This document shows, in pieces, positions 56,409 through 64,000 of a stretch of 64,000 nucleotides of DNA (positions within the stretch are counted from its first letter, which is position 1; every line of letters begins with the position of its first letter). The DNA comes from Marinihelvus fidelis. GTDB taxonomy: Bacteria > Pseudomonadota > Gammaproteobacteria > Xanthomonadales > SZUA-36. A program made the translations under genes and the position numbers. Below the pieces are notes generated by a model. That model did not search any database, was not told where the DNA came from, and saw only the letters and a list, made by a program, of their open reading frames with translations. Location: the NCBI RefSeq assembly GCF_008725655.1, contig NZ_VYXP01000004.1, forward strand, positions 113,346 through 177,345. Direction: 5' to 3'.

Positions 56409-57195
56409 TTACGCCATCGTCATTCCGGCCCGCTACGCATCCGAGCGACTGCCCGGCAAGGCCTTGCTCGACCTGGGCGGCAAACCAATGGTCTGCCGTG
56501 TGCTGGAGCGGGCCCGGCAGTCGTCGGCGACCGAGATTGTCGTCGCCACGGACGATGAGCGCATCGTCACCGCGGTCGAGCGCGAAGGCGGCGAGGCGGT
56601 GTTGACATCAAAGGACCACACCAGCGGCAGTGACCGTATCGCCGAGTGCGCGCGCAAGCGTGGCTGGGGCGCCGACCGCCTGATCGTCAACCTGCAGGGT
56701 GACGAACCACTGATGCCGGCCCCTTGCCTGGACCAGGTCGCGCGCCTGCTGGCCGACGCACCGGATGCCGCTGCCGCCACCCTGTGCTGGCCCATCGAGT
56801 CCGCCGCGCAGGTGGGTAACCCGAATGTCGTCAAGGTGGTCTTTGACCCCCATGGCAACGCGCTCTGGTTCAGTCGCTCAGCCATTCCCCATGCCCGCGA
56901 CTGGCCCGGAACGGAAGCGGCCATGGCCGCCGGTGTGCGCTGGTATCGCCACCTGGGGCTGTACGCGTACCGGTATGGCCACCTCGAAGCCTTTGCCCAA
57001 CTCGAGCCCAGCCCGCAGGAACAACTGGAGCGGCTGGAACAGTTGCGGTTTCTGGAGAACGGCCATGGCATCCGTATTGCCGTGGCCGACGAGGCCATTC
57101 CGCCCGGCGTGGACACGCCCGAAGACCTGGCGGAAGTCCGGGCACTGTTTGAACCAGGGGCCAATAGCACCCCAAACCCCAACGGAAACACCTGA
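56401..57195 (+). CDS. kdsB: 3-deoxy-manno-octulosonate cytidylyltransferase KdsB
   Basis: Encodes 264 residues: YAIVIPARYASERLPGKALLDLGGKPM at the N-terminus, VVATDDERIV, LTSKDHTSGSDRIAE, VNLQGDEPLM and HLGLYAYRYGHLEAF. It activates KDO as CMP-KDO for lipopolysaccharide inner core synthesis. The C-terminal 15 residues are a hydrophilic extension. The stop overlaps the next start by one base. Confidence 0.97.
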   Translation: MPDYAIVIPARYASERLPGKALLDLGGKPMVCRVLERARQSSATEIVVATDDERIVTAVEREGGEAVLTSKDHTSGSDRIAECARKRGWGADRLIVNLQGDEPLMPAPCLDQVARLLADAPDAAAATLCWPIESAAQVGNPNVVKVVFDPHGNALWFSRSAIPHARDWPGTEAAMAAGVRWYRHLGLYAYRYGHLEAFAQLEPSPQEQLERLEQLRFLENGHGIRIAVADEAIPPGVDTPEDLAEVRALFEPGANSTPNPNGNT

Positions 57196-57614
57196 TGACA
57201 CGTTTGAGATTGCTGGCGTGCCTGCTCGCCGGACTGGCCGGCACCGCGCAGGCCGAGATCACAGCCACCGAGGCCTGGGCGCGCGCGACGCCACCCGGCG
57301 CCCGTAACGGCGCCGCCTACCTGTACATCAACAACAGCGGCGAGTCCGACCGCCTGGAGTCCGTCTCCGGCAAGGTGTCGGAGCGGATCGAGATTCACGC
57401 CCATATCCACGCCGACGGCATGATGAAGATGGAACGCCAGGACGGCGTTGACGTTGCCAACGGCACGACGACATTCGAGCCCGGTGGCCTGCACCTGATG
57501 CTGCTGGGGCTGGATGCGCCGCTGGTAGCCGGTGAATCGTTCCAGCTCGTGCTGCATTTCGCCCAGGCGGGAGACAGGACCATCACGGTCGAAATCCGGG
57601 ACGCGCGACAATGA
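57195..57614 (+). CDS. Periplasmic copper chaperone PCu(A)C
   Basis: Encodes 139 residues with a signal peptide (MTRLRLLACLLAGLAGTAQA). The Cu(I)-binding pattern is present: His68, Met79 and His100-x-Met102 (HLM), plus extra His70/His72 and Met76/Met77. The fold marks AWARATPPGARNGAAYLYI fit. PCu(A)C delivers copper to cytochrome oxidase CuA or CuB centres, often with a SCO protein, which is the next gene (4-nt overlap). Confidence 0.93.
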   Translation: MTRLRLLACLLAGLAGTAQAEITATEAWARATPPGARNGAAYLYINNSGESDRLESVSGKVSERIEIHAHIHADGMMKMERQDGVDVANGTTTFEPGGLHLMLLGLDAPLVAGESFQLVLHFAQAGDRTITVEIRDARQ

Positions 57615-58264
57615 GTCGACTGGGTCGTGGCATCGCGCTGGTGGCGGTTGCCCTGGTCGCTTTCGCGTTTGGCGGCTGGTGGAGTACCGGCTTTCGCACC
57701 GCCGCGCCGGGCAGCTCGTCGCCGGTGGACATGAACGGCTACGTCCTGGACCAGCCGAGGGCGCTGCCGGAGTTCAGCCTCGTTGACCAGCATGGGCAAA
57801 CCTTCAGCCGCGCGGGCTTCAGGGGCGACTGGTCGCTGATCTATTTCGGCTACACGTACTGCCCCGACATTTGCCCAGCGGCCATGGCCGTGATGGCGCA
57901 GGTCGATGGCATGCTGAGGGAAGGTGGTGAGTCGCCCGGCGTGACGTTCTACCTGGTCTCTGTTGACCCCAGGCGCGACACCCCAGAACGGCTGGAGGAG
58001 TACGTCACTTATTTCGGCCCCGAGTTCCGCGGCCTGACCGGCGACACGCCGGCGCTGGACGTCATCACCCGCGCCGCCGGCGTGGTGTACCAGGTGCCGG
58101 AAGCGCCGGTCAGCGATGATTACCTGGTCGGCCACTCTTCGACACTGACATTGCTGAACCCGGAAGGCCAGGTCCACGCAATATTCACGACCCCGCTCAT
58201 CGCGGAAGACATCGCCAGCAGTTTCCGCGCCATCCGCGATGATCACGGCGGGGCAGGGGGATGA
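57611..58264 (+). CDS. SCO1/SenC-family copper/thiol protein
   Basis: Encodes 217 residues with an N-terminal membrane anchor (IALVAVALVAFAFGGWW) and a thioredoxin-like domain containing YCPDIC (Cys84, Cys88) and the copper ligand His175 in VGHSSTL. SCO proteins assemble the CuA centre of cytochrome oxidase. The pairing with PCu(A)C supports a joint copper-delivery role. It overlaps the phosphatase gene by 4 nt. Confidence 0.93.
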   Translation: MSRLGRGIALVAVALVAFAFGGWWSTGFRTAAPGSSSPVDMNGYVLDQPRALPEFSLVDQHGQTFSRAGFRGDWSLIYFGYTYCPDICPAAMAVMAQVDGMLREGGESPGVTFYLVSVDPRRDTPERLEEYVTYFGPEFRGLTGDTPALDVITRAAGVVYQVPEAPVSDDYLVGHSSTLTLLNPEGQVHAIFTTPLIAEDIASSFRAIRDDHGGAGG

Positions 58265-58734
58265 CCTCGGTCCTGTTCGTCTGCATGGGCAATGTCTGCC
58301 GCTCCCCATCCGCGGAAGGCTATTTCCGCCACCACGTTGAAGCGGCCGGGCTGGAGGACGAATTCGACATCGACTCGGCCGGCACTCACGGCTACCACGT
58401 CGGCCGGCCGCCGGACTCGCGGGCCATTACGGCCTGCGCACGCCACGGGATCGATATTTCCAGCCTGTCTGCCCGCCAGGTGAGCGCGGCGGACCTGCAG
58501 CAGTATGACCATGTGCTGGCCATGGATACGCAGAACCTGGCGGCGCTGCGGCAACTCGCCGGCGAGCATGCGGGGCGGGTGCGGCTGATGCTGGACTACG
58601 CCCCCGGCCAGGACCGGCGTGAAGTGCCGGACCCGTACTATGGCGGCGACGAGGGCTTCGAACTCATGTGCGGCTTGCTGGACTCGGCCACGCGCGGTCT
58701 GCTGGCGGCATTGCGGGCGGAGGGCGATGGCTGA
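58261..58734 (+). CDS. Low-molecular-weight protein tyrosine phosphatase
   Basis: Encodes 157 residues. The P-loop CMGNVCRSPSAEG (Cys8, Arg14) and the general-acid segment VPDPYYGG near residue 127 are complete. It should dephosphorylate protein tyrosines, often on exopolysaccharide kinases (Wzb/Etp) in bacteria; no such kinase gene is adjacent. It overlaps uvrC by 8 nt. Confidence 0.94.
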   Translation: MTSVLFVCMGNVCRSPSAEGYFRHHVEAAGLEDEFDIDSAGTHGYHVGRPPDSRAITACARHGIDISSLSARQVSAADLQQYDHVLAMDTQNLAALRQLAGEHAGRVRLMLDYAPGQDRREVPDPYYGGDEGFELMCGLLDSATRGLLAALRAEGDG

Positions 58735-60577
58735 AAAGCGCGCCAGCACGGACAAGATCGGCGCGGAGGCGCGGGCGTTCGACGGCAAGGCCTTTACGCG
58801 CAGGCTCTCGACGGGGCCCGGGGTTTACCTGATGAAGGATGCCGAGGGCAGCGTGCTCTACGTGGGCAAGGCCGCCAACCTGCGCAAACGGGTTGCCAGT
58901 TATTTCGATGCCCGGCCCAAGGGCTCGAGGATCATGCGCATGATTGCGCGCATCACCGATATCGAGGTGTCACTGACCCGCACCGAGGGCGAGGCGCTGC
59001 TGCTCGAGAACGAGTGGATCAAGGCCCACCGGCCGCGCTACAACGTCCTGCTACGCGATGACAAGAGCTACCCGTGGATCGTGCTGACGACCGACCACGA
59101 TTTCCCCCGCGTGGCTTTCCATCGCGGCCGCCGTGACCCGAAAAGGACCTACCTGGGGCCGTATCCTTCGGCTGGCTCTGTGCGCGAAAGCATTAACCTG
59201 ATCCAAAAGATTTTCCGCGTGCGCAACTGCGAGGACAGCTACTTCGCCAACCGGTCCCGGCCCTGCCTGCAGTACCAGATCAGGCGCTGTACCGCGCCGT
59301 GCGTGGACGAAGTGAGCGCGAACGATTACGCGGCCCAGGTGGATGATGCCCTGCTGTTCCTGAAGGGCCAGAGCCAGAAGGTGATCACGCGGCTGATCGG
59401 CCGCATGGAGGCCGCGGCCGCGGAGCAGAAGTTCGAGCAGGCGGCGATTTTTCGCGACCAGATCGAGAGCCTTAAGCAGATGCAGTCACAACAGTTCGTG
59501 TCGGCCGGCAATGGCGATGCGGACATCATCGCGGTGGCGATCGGCGGCGGCGGGGCCTGCGTCCAGGTGGTGTCATTCCGGGGTGGCCGAAACCTGGGCC
59601 AGCGCAGTCATTTCCCGACGCAGGTGGGCGAGGCCACGGCCAGCGAAATTCTTGAAGCCTTCCTGGGGCAGTACTACCGGGAGCGCATTCCGCCGTCGGA
59701 CATCATTCTTTCCGACAGCGTCGACAGTATCGTGGTGTTCGCGGAAGTGTTCAGCGAGCGGGCCGGCAAGCGGGTGACGTTACAGCCCAACCCCCGTGGT
59801 GACCGCAGGCAGTGGCTCGAGGGTGCGAAGCGCAACGCCGAGAACGCGCTGTCGATTCACCAGGCCTCGGATGCGCGGATCGAGCAGCAGTTCGAAGTGC
59901 TGGCGGACCTGCTGGGCATGAGCGAGCCGCCGGAAACCATGGAGTGTTTCGACATATCCCACACGGCCGGCAACCAGGCCGTGGCGTCCTGCGTGGTGTT
60001 CGGCCGGCAGGGTCCGGTGAAGTCGTTGTATCGCCGCTTCAATATAAAAGGCATCACGCCGGGCGATGACTATGCCGCCATGCGCCAGGTGCTGGAGCGG
60101 CGGTACCGCAAGCTGGCTGAAGGCGAGGGCGAAGCACCCGGCCTGGTGATCGTCGATGGCGGCAAGGGGCAGTTGAAGCAGGCGCTGGAGGTCTTCGCCG
60201 AGCTGGGGCTGGACGGCATCCCGTTGATGGGAGTGGCCAAGGGCCCGGACCGGCGTGCAGGTTACGAGGACTGGGTCCTGCCGGGGCGAGCGCGCCCGCT
60301 GGAGCCCGGCCCCGAATCGCCCGCATCCCACCTGGTGCAGGCGATTCGCGATGAGGCCCACCGGTTTGCGATCAGCGGTCACCGTGGGCGGCGCCAGAAG
60401 GCGGCCGTGGCCTCGCCGCTGGAGGGCATCGCCGGCGTGGGGGCAGGACGGCGGCGCGCACTGCTCAGCCACTTTGGCGGCATTCGTGGAGTGCGCAAGG
60501 CCGGGGTCGAGGAACTCGCCAGCGTTCCGGGAATCAGTACCGAACTCGCGCGGCGGATTTACGACGCCCTGCACTGA
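58727..60577 (+). CDS. uvrC: Excinuclease ABC subunit C
   Basis: Encodes 616 residues. The GIY-YIG nuclease is at about 20-100 (GVYLMKDAEGSVLYVGKAANLRKR), the UVR domain near 205-240, the RNase H-like nuclease (MECFDISHTAGNQAVASCVVF) near 400-540, and a C-terminal tandem HhH. It makes both incisions in nucleotide excision repair. ATG 58727 is chosen because homologues begin shortly before GVYLM; the frame is open further upstream inside the phosphatase gene. Confidence 0.97.
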   Translation: MAEKRASTDKIGAEARAFDGKAFTRRLSTGPGVYLMKDAEGSVLYVGKAANLRKRVASYFDARPKGSRIMRMIARITDIEVSLTRTEGEALLLENEWIKAHRPRYNVLLRDDKSYPWIVLTTDHDFPRVAFHRGRRDPKRTYLGPYPSAGSVRESINLIQKIFRVRNCEDSYFANRSRPCLQYQIRRCTAPCVDEVSANDYAAQVDDALLFLKGQSQKVITRLIGRMEAAAAEQKFEQAAIFRDQIESLKQMQSQQFVSAGNGDADIIAVAIGGGGACVQVVSFRGGRNLGQRSHFPTQVGEATASEILEAFLGQYYRERIPPSDIILSDSVDSIVVFAEVFSERAGKRVTLQPNPRGDRRQWLEGAKRNAENALSIHQASDARIEQQFEVLADLLGMSEPPETMECFDISHTAGNQAVASCVVFGRQGPVKSLYRRFNIKGITPGDDYAAMRQVLERRYRKLAEGEGEAPGLVIVDGGKGQLKQALEVFAELGLDGIPLMGVAKGPDRRAGYEDWVLPGRARPLEPGPESPASHLVQAIRDEAHRFAISGHRGRRQKAAVASPLEGIAGVGAGRRRALLSHFGGIRGVRKAGVEELASVPGISTELARRIYDALH

Positions 60578-60616
60578 ATCTGTGATAATACGCACCCCCG
60601 AGTTGGAACCAGCGGA

Positions 60617-61225
60617 ATGACCCTGAACGCGCCCACCATCCTGACACTGCTCCGGATCGCCTTGATCCCGGTACTGGTGCTGTTTTTCTACCTGCCTTAC
60701 GGCTGGTCGAACTTCGCGGCGGTGACCGTGTTCGTGCTGGCCGCGGTGACTGACTGGGCCGACGGCTATATCGCCCGCCGGTTCGACCTGTATACCCATT
60801 TTGGCGCCTTCCTGGACCCGGTGGCGGACAAATTGATGGTGGCTACGGCGCTGGTGCTGCTGGTGCAGAGCCAGCCGACGGTGCTGTTCGCGCTGGCCGC
60901 GGCGACGATTATCGGCCGCGAGATCGTTATTTCCGCATTGCGCGAATGGATGGCGGAGATGGGCGAGCGCGGCCGCGTCAAGGTCTCCAATGTTGGCAAG
61001 CTGAAGACCATTTTCCAGATGGTCGCCATCAGCTTCCTGCTCTATGGCGAAGACATCTGGCGCATCCCCGTGCCGTTCATCGGTGAGATCCTGCTGTACC
61101 TGGCGGCCGCGCTGACGCTGTGGTCGATGTGGGTTTACCTGCATTCGGCCTGGCCGGTAATGGCGGCCGCCACCGGTAGCGGGCCCGTGGAAGCGGACAA
61201 GGAAGAGGGCAGACCCGAGTCATGA
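60617..61225 (+). CDS. pgsA: CDP-diacylglycerol-glycerol-3-phosphate 3-phosphatidyltransferase
   Basis: Encodes 202 residues with several membrane helices. The CDP-alcohol phosphatidyltransferase motif spans [27 protein letters not shown] near residues 46-72 (DG-x2-AR-x8-G-x3-D-x3-D). It makes phosphatidylglycerol phosphate from CDP-diacylglycerol. uvrC-pgsA adjacency is widespread in gammaproteobacteria. It overlaps ispG by 4 nt. Confidence 0.96.
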   Translation: MTLNAPTILTLLRIALIPVLVLFFYLPYGWSNFAAVTVFVLAAVTDWADGYIARRFDLYTHFGAFLDPVADKLMVATALVLLVQSQPTVLFALAAATIIGREIVISALREWMAEMGERGRVKVSNVGKLKTIFQMVAISFLLYGEDIWRIPVPFIGEILLYLAAALTLWSMWVYLHSAWPVMAAATGSGPVEADKEEGRPES

Positions 61226-62442
61226 CCATCGAGCGCCGGAGCACCCGCGAAGTCAACGTCGGCGGCGTGCGCGTGGGCGGGGGCAATCCCGTCGTTGTTC
61301 AATCGATGACCAACACGGACACCGAAGACATCAAGTCGACGGCGAAACAGGTCGCTGAGCTGGCGCGGGCGGGTTCCGAACTGGTCCGCATTACCGTCAA
61401 TACCGAGGCCGCTGCGGCCGCCGTGCCGGCCATTCGTGAGCGCCTGGACATGATGGGCTGCGACGTACCGCTGGTGGGTGATTTCCACTACAACGGCCAC
61501 ACGTTGTTGACCAAGTACCCGGATTGCGCGCAGATCCTGGCCAAGTACCGCATCAACCCCGGCAATGTCGGTTTCGGCCGCAAGCGCGATGACCAGTTCG
61601 CGACCATCATCGAGAAGGCAATCGAATACGGCAAGCCCGTGCGCATCGGCGTGAACTGGGGCAGCCTGGACCAGAAGCTGCTGGCCCGCATGATGGACGA
61701 GAACGCGGCGCAGGCCAGGCCGGCCGATGCCGAGGTAGTCATGCGCGAGGCGCTGGTTGTTTCGGCACTACAGGGCGCGGAGCAGGCCGAGGCGCTGGGG
61801 ATGCCCGCGGACGCCATCATCCTGTCGGCTAAGGTCAGCGCGGTGCAGGACCTGATCGCGGTGTACCGCGAGCTGTCGTCGCGCTGCAATAACCCGTTGC
61901 ACCTGGGCCTGACCGAGGCCGGCATGGGCAGCAAGGGCATCGTCGCTTCAACGGCGGCGCTGTCGGTGCTGCTGCAGGAAGGCATCGGCGACACCATCCG
62001 TATTTCCCTGACCCCTGCACCCGGCCAGCCGCGCACCGATGAAGTGATCGTCGCGCAGGAATTGCTCCAGACCATGGGCCTGCGGGCCTTCACGCCGCTG
62101 GTGACTGCCTGCCCCGGTTGTGGCCGCACCACCAGCACGTTTTTCCAGCAACTGGCCAGTGAAACCACGGCCCACGTGCGTGAGAACATGCCCACCTGGA
62201 AGCTGAAATACCCGGGCGTGGAAAACCTCTCTCTGGCCGTCATGGGCTGCGTGGTGAACGGCCCGGGCGAGAGTCGCCATGCCGATATCGGCATTTCCCT
62301 GCCGGGCACCGGCGAGGCCCCGGTGGCGCCGGTGTTTATCGACGGCGAGAAGGCCGCCACGCTGCGTGGCGAGGATCTGACGGCCGAGTTCCTGCAGCTG
62401 ATTGACGATTATGTCCGACGTCGCTACGCGCCCACAGGCTGA
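61222..62442 (+). CDS. ispG: 4-hydroxy-3-methylbut-2-en-1-yl diphosphate synthase IspG
   Basis: Encodes 406 residues with the TIM-barrel start [27 protein letters not shown] and C-terminal 4Fe-4S ligands in ACPGCGR and [11 protein letters not shown]. It reduces MEcPP to HMBPP in the methylerythritol phosphate isoprenoid pathway. It has a somewhat extended C-terminus compared with E. coli (372 residues). The methyltransferase gene overlaps its last 32 nt. Confidence 0.97.
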   Translation: MTIERRSTREVNVGGVRVGGGNPVVVQSMTNTDTEDIKSTAKQVAELARAGSELVRITVNTEAAAAAVPAIRERLDMMGCDVPLVGDFHYNGHTLLTKYPDCAQILAKYRINPGNVGFGRKRDDQFATIIEKAIEYGKPVRIGVNWGSLDQKLLARMMDENAAQARPADAEVVMREALVVSALQGAEQAEALGMPADAIILSAKVSAVQDLIAVYRELSSRCNNPLHLGLTEAGMGSKGIVASTAALSVLLQEGIGDTIRISLTPAPGQPRTDEVIVAQELLQTMGLRAFTPLVTACPGCGRTTSTFFQQLASETTAHVRENMPTWKLKYPGVENLSLAVMGCVVNGPGESRHADIGISLPGTGEAPVAPVFIDGEKAATLRGEDLTAEFLQLIDDYVRRRYAPTG

Positions 62443-63223
62443 CCGCGCCGACCTGCACGACCTGTACCAGCGCGCGGTGCAGGACGTGGTGGCGGAAATC
62501 GATTTCGTCTGTGAGACCTGGGCCGCGCTGCGCAATCGCCCGGCTCGATTGTTGCGTGAGGATTTCGGCGGTACCGCCAACACCACCTGTGAGTGGGTGC
62601 GCCGGCACCGCGACAACCGCGGCGTCGCCGTGGATTTCGATGCCTCGGTGCAGGACTGGGGGCGGATACACAACATCGCGCGCCTGCCGGCCGAGGCCCG
62701 CGGTCGCGTGGAACTCGTCACGGCGGATGTTGCGGCACCACCCCCGGTTACGCCGGACATCGTCCTGGCCATGAACTTCAGCTACTACCTGCTGATGGAT
62801 CGCGCCGACCTGCTGCGTTACTTCCGCTCTGTGCACGCATCCATCGCCGCCGATGGCGTATTTTTCCTCGACGCCTATGGGGGCTACGAGGCGCCCATGG
62901 TGCTGGAGGAGAAGCGCGAGTGCGACGGCTTTACCTACGTCTGGGAGCAGGCTGCCTTCAACCCGATCGACTCGCGCATGCATTGCCGGATTCATTTCGA
63001 ATTCGACGATGGCAGCCGCATCGAGGGGGCGTTCGATTATCACTGGCGGCTATGGACGTTGCCGGAGATCCGCGAACTGCTGGAAGAGGCGGGGTTCTCG
63101 AAAGTGACGGTGTACTGGGAAGGGACCGACCCGGACACCGGCGAGGGTGATGGCATCTATCGGCCGGCCACCACGGGGGATGCCGACCCGGGCTGGGTCT
63201 GCTACGTGGTGGCCGAAGCCTGA
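62411..63223 (+). CDS. Class I SAM-dependent methyltransferase, unknown substrate
   Basis: Encodes 270 residues. The SAM-binding region is [17 protein letters not shown] followed by [17 protein letters not shown], and [23 protein letters not shown] serves as motif IV. The later part ([31 protein letters not shown]) is common in small-molecule methyltransferases. I cannot name the substrate. ATG 62411 lies inside ispG, so expression is coupled. Its end overlaps the convergent ygfZ by 22 nt. Confidence 0.82.
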   Translation: MSDVATRPQADRADLHDLYQRAVQDVVAEIDFVCETWAALRNRPARLLREDFGGTANTTCEWVRRHRDNRGVAVDFDASVQDWGRIHNIARLPAEARGRVELVTADVAAPPPVTPDIVLAMNFSYYLLMDRADLLRYFRSVHASIAADGVFFLDAYGGYEAPMVLEEKRECDGFTYVWEQAAFNPIDSRMHCRIHFEFDDGSRIEGAFDYHWRLWTLPEIRELLEEAGFSKVTVYWEGTDPDTGEGDGIYRPATTGDADPGWVCYVVAEA

Positions 63224-64000
63224 CGGTTTTCGCCCGGACCCTGGCGGGACGGAACATCCGGCCAACTGACCGTCACCGGTAAAGACGATTCACCGATCAC
63301 GACCTGGTCCACCTCGACCGCGGCGGGTGAACGGGCGGCGAGCAGCAGCCGGGTCTCATCATCGGCGGTGACGCCATCGACAACCTGGGCGTCGATATCG
63401 CCACCGGGTCCGCGCAGCATGATCTTGTCCATGACCGTGAAGGATGGCGCGGCCTTGATCCAGGCCAGGGCCGGGCGCTGTTTCAGCTTGCCCAGGTAGT
63501 GCGTGCGGGCAACGATTTCCTGGCCCGGGTAGCAACCCTTGCGATAGTTGAGCGCACCGATGGCGTCGGCGCCAATCATCTGCGGCAGGAAGGCTTCGCT
63601 GCTGGTCTGATCCAGCCAGCTGAGCCCTGATGCCAGTTCGTGGGCGCGAAACGCCATGGCATCGGTGCTGTCGCTTTCAACCTCTTTCCGGGTATCTGTC
63701 GAGACGGCGTACTGCAGTCCGTCCAGTGGCGTACTCGCGCCGCTGAACGGCGCGGTGTCGCCAATGACTGTGTCACCGTCGTCGGCGCTGAAACGTACGT
63801 CATCGCGGAACACGAACCGGCTTAGCCAGCCGCTGACCTTTTCGGCCAGGGTGTGGGCGCAAAGCAGCCACTGCCGGTCCTCGCCGGCGATCACGGCCAC
63901 CACCGCGATCACCCGGCCCTTGGGCTGGCACAGGCAGGCGAAAGTCGCTTCGCCACTGGCCAGGCCGTTGATATCGGCACTCAGTTGGCGATGCAGGAAG
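63202..64000 (-). CDS. ygfZ: Folate-binding Fe-S cluster repair protein YgfZ/GcvT-like, N-terminus beyond window
   Basis: At least 265 residues that run off the right edge; the visible part begins FLHRQLSADINGLASGEATFACLCQPKGRV on the minus strand. The YgfZ signature NYRKGCYPGQEIVAR, with the conserved Cys, lies in the middle. YgfZ binds tetrahydrofolate and supports certain Fe-S enzymes such as MiaB. The start codon is outside. It overlaps the methyltransferase gene tail to tail. Confidence 0.9.
   Translation of the reverse strand, partial: FLHRQLSADINGLASGEATFACLCQPKGRVIAVVAVIAGEDRQWLLCAHTLAEKVSGWLSRFVFRDDVRFSADDGDTVIGDTAPFSGASTPLDGLQYAVSTDTRKEVESDSTDAMAFRAHELASGLSWLDQTSSEAFLPQMIGADAIGALNYRKGCYPGQEIVARTHYLGKLKQRPALAWIKAAPSFTVMDKIMLRGPGGDIDAQVVDGVTADDETRLLLAARSPAAVEVDQVVIGESSLPVTVSWPDVPSRQGPGENRQASATT

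Overview
The window is chromosomal DNA from a high-G+C gammaproteobacterium. Three conserved blocks point to the class: rpsP-rimM-trmD-rplS, mutS-pncC-recA-recX-alaS-csrA, and rne next to a divergent rluC. The long block lolC-lolD-comEC-exbB-exbD-msbA-lpxK-kdsB ... phosphatase-uvrC-pgsA resembles the order known from Xanthomonadales/Lysobacterales, so that lineage or a relative (for example Wenzhouxiangella-like) is the best guess. This placement is inferred from gene order and protein resemblance only. I saw no integrase, transposase, phage gene, CRISPR array or insertion sequence. Coding density is very high, with many 1-11 nt overlaps.

Layout. Bases 1-5973: end of a GNAT acetyltransferase, the rpsP operon closed by a clear terminator, a pentameric ligand-gated ion channel, and a heat-shock pair htpG-hslR behind a good sigma-32 promoter. 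Bases 5987-14777: lipoprotein-mutS on the minus strand, then pncC, recA-recX, alaS, csrA and tRNA-Ser(GCU). Bases 14844-20530: molybdopterin genes moaA-moaD-moaE facing moaC plus a TusA-like sulfur carrier, a secreted trypsin-like protease, a small membrane protein with two PWGW motifs, an SRAP/HMCES-like protein and a lipoprotein. Bases 20527-29241: rsmC and rimO; an ECF sigma / membrane protein / double-PDZ periplasmic protein module; greB; an Hsp20 gene with a ROSE-like leader; an acyltransferase, a rhomboid protease and a SRPBCC-GyrI protein. Bases 29211-35789: aat and trxB facing ftsK-lolA-crcB-serS. Bases 35797-40892: aldo/keto reductase, modABC, a BI-1/YccA protein, tRNA-Ser(UGA) and a DUF502 protein. 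Bases 40968-47016: an S9 peptidase, a GacA/UvrY response regulator, RNase E and its long leader. Bases 47208-64000: rluC and a mostly overlapping run for lipoprotein release, DNA uptake, lipid A/KDO synthesis, copper delivery, excision repair, phospholipid and isoprenoid synthesis, ending with a convergent, truncated ygfZ.

Themes. Envelope biogenesis is covered by LolA, LolC, LolD, MsbA, LpxK, KdsB, PgsA and PlsC-like genes. Global post-transcriptional control is represented by CsrA, a GacA-type regulator and RNase E. Molybdenum use has both uptake (modABC) and cofactor synthesis (moaACDE plus TusA-like). Heat and envelope stress involve htpG-hslR, Hsp20, the ECF/PDZ module, BI-1 and rhomboid. 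The best candidates for something undescribed are the ECF/PDZ module, the ion channel with an anion-channel-like pore signature, the paired palindromes in the rne-rluC promoter region, and two terminators that lie inside the start regions of downstream genes.
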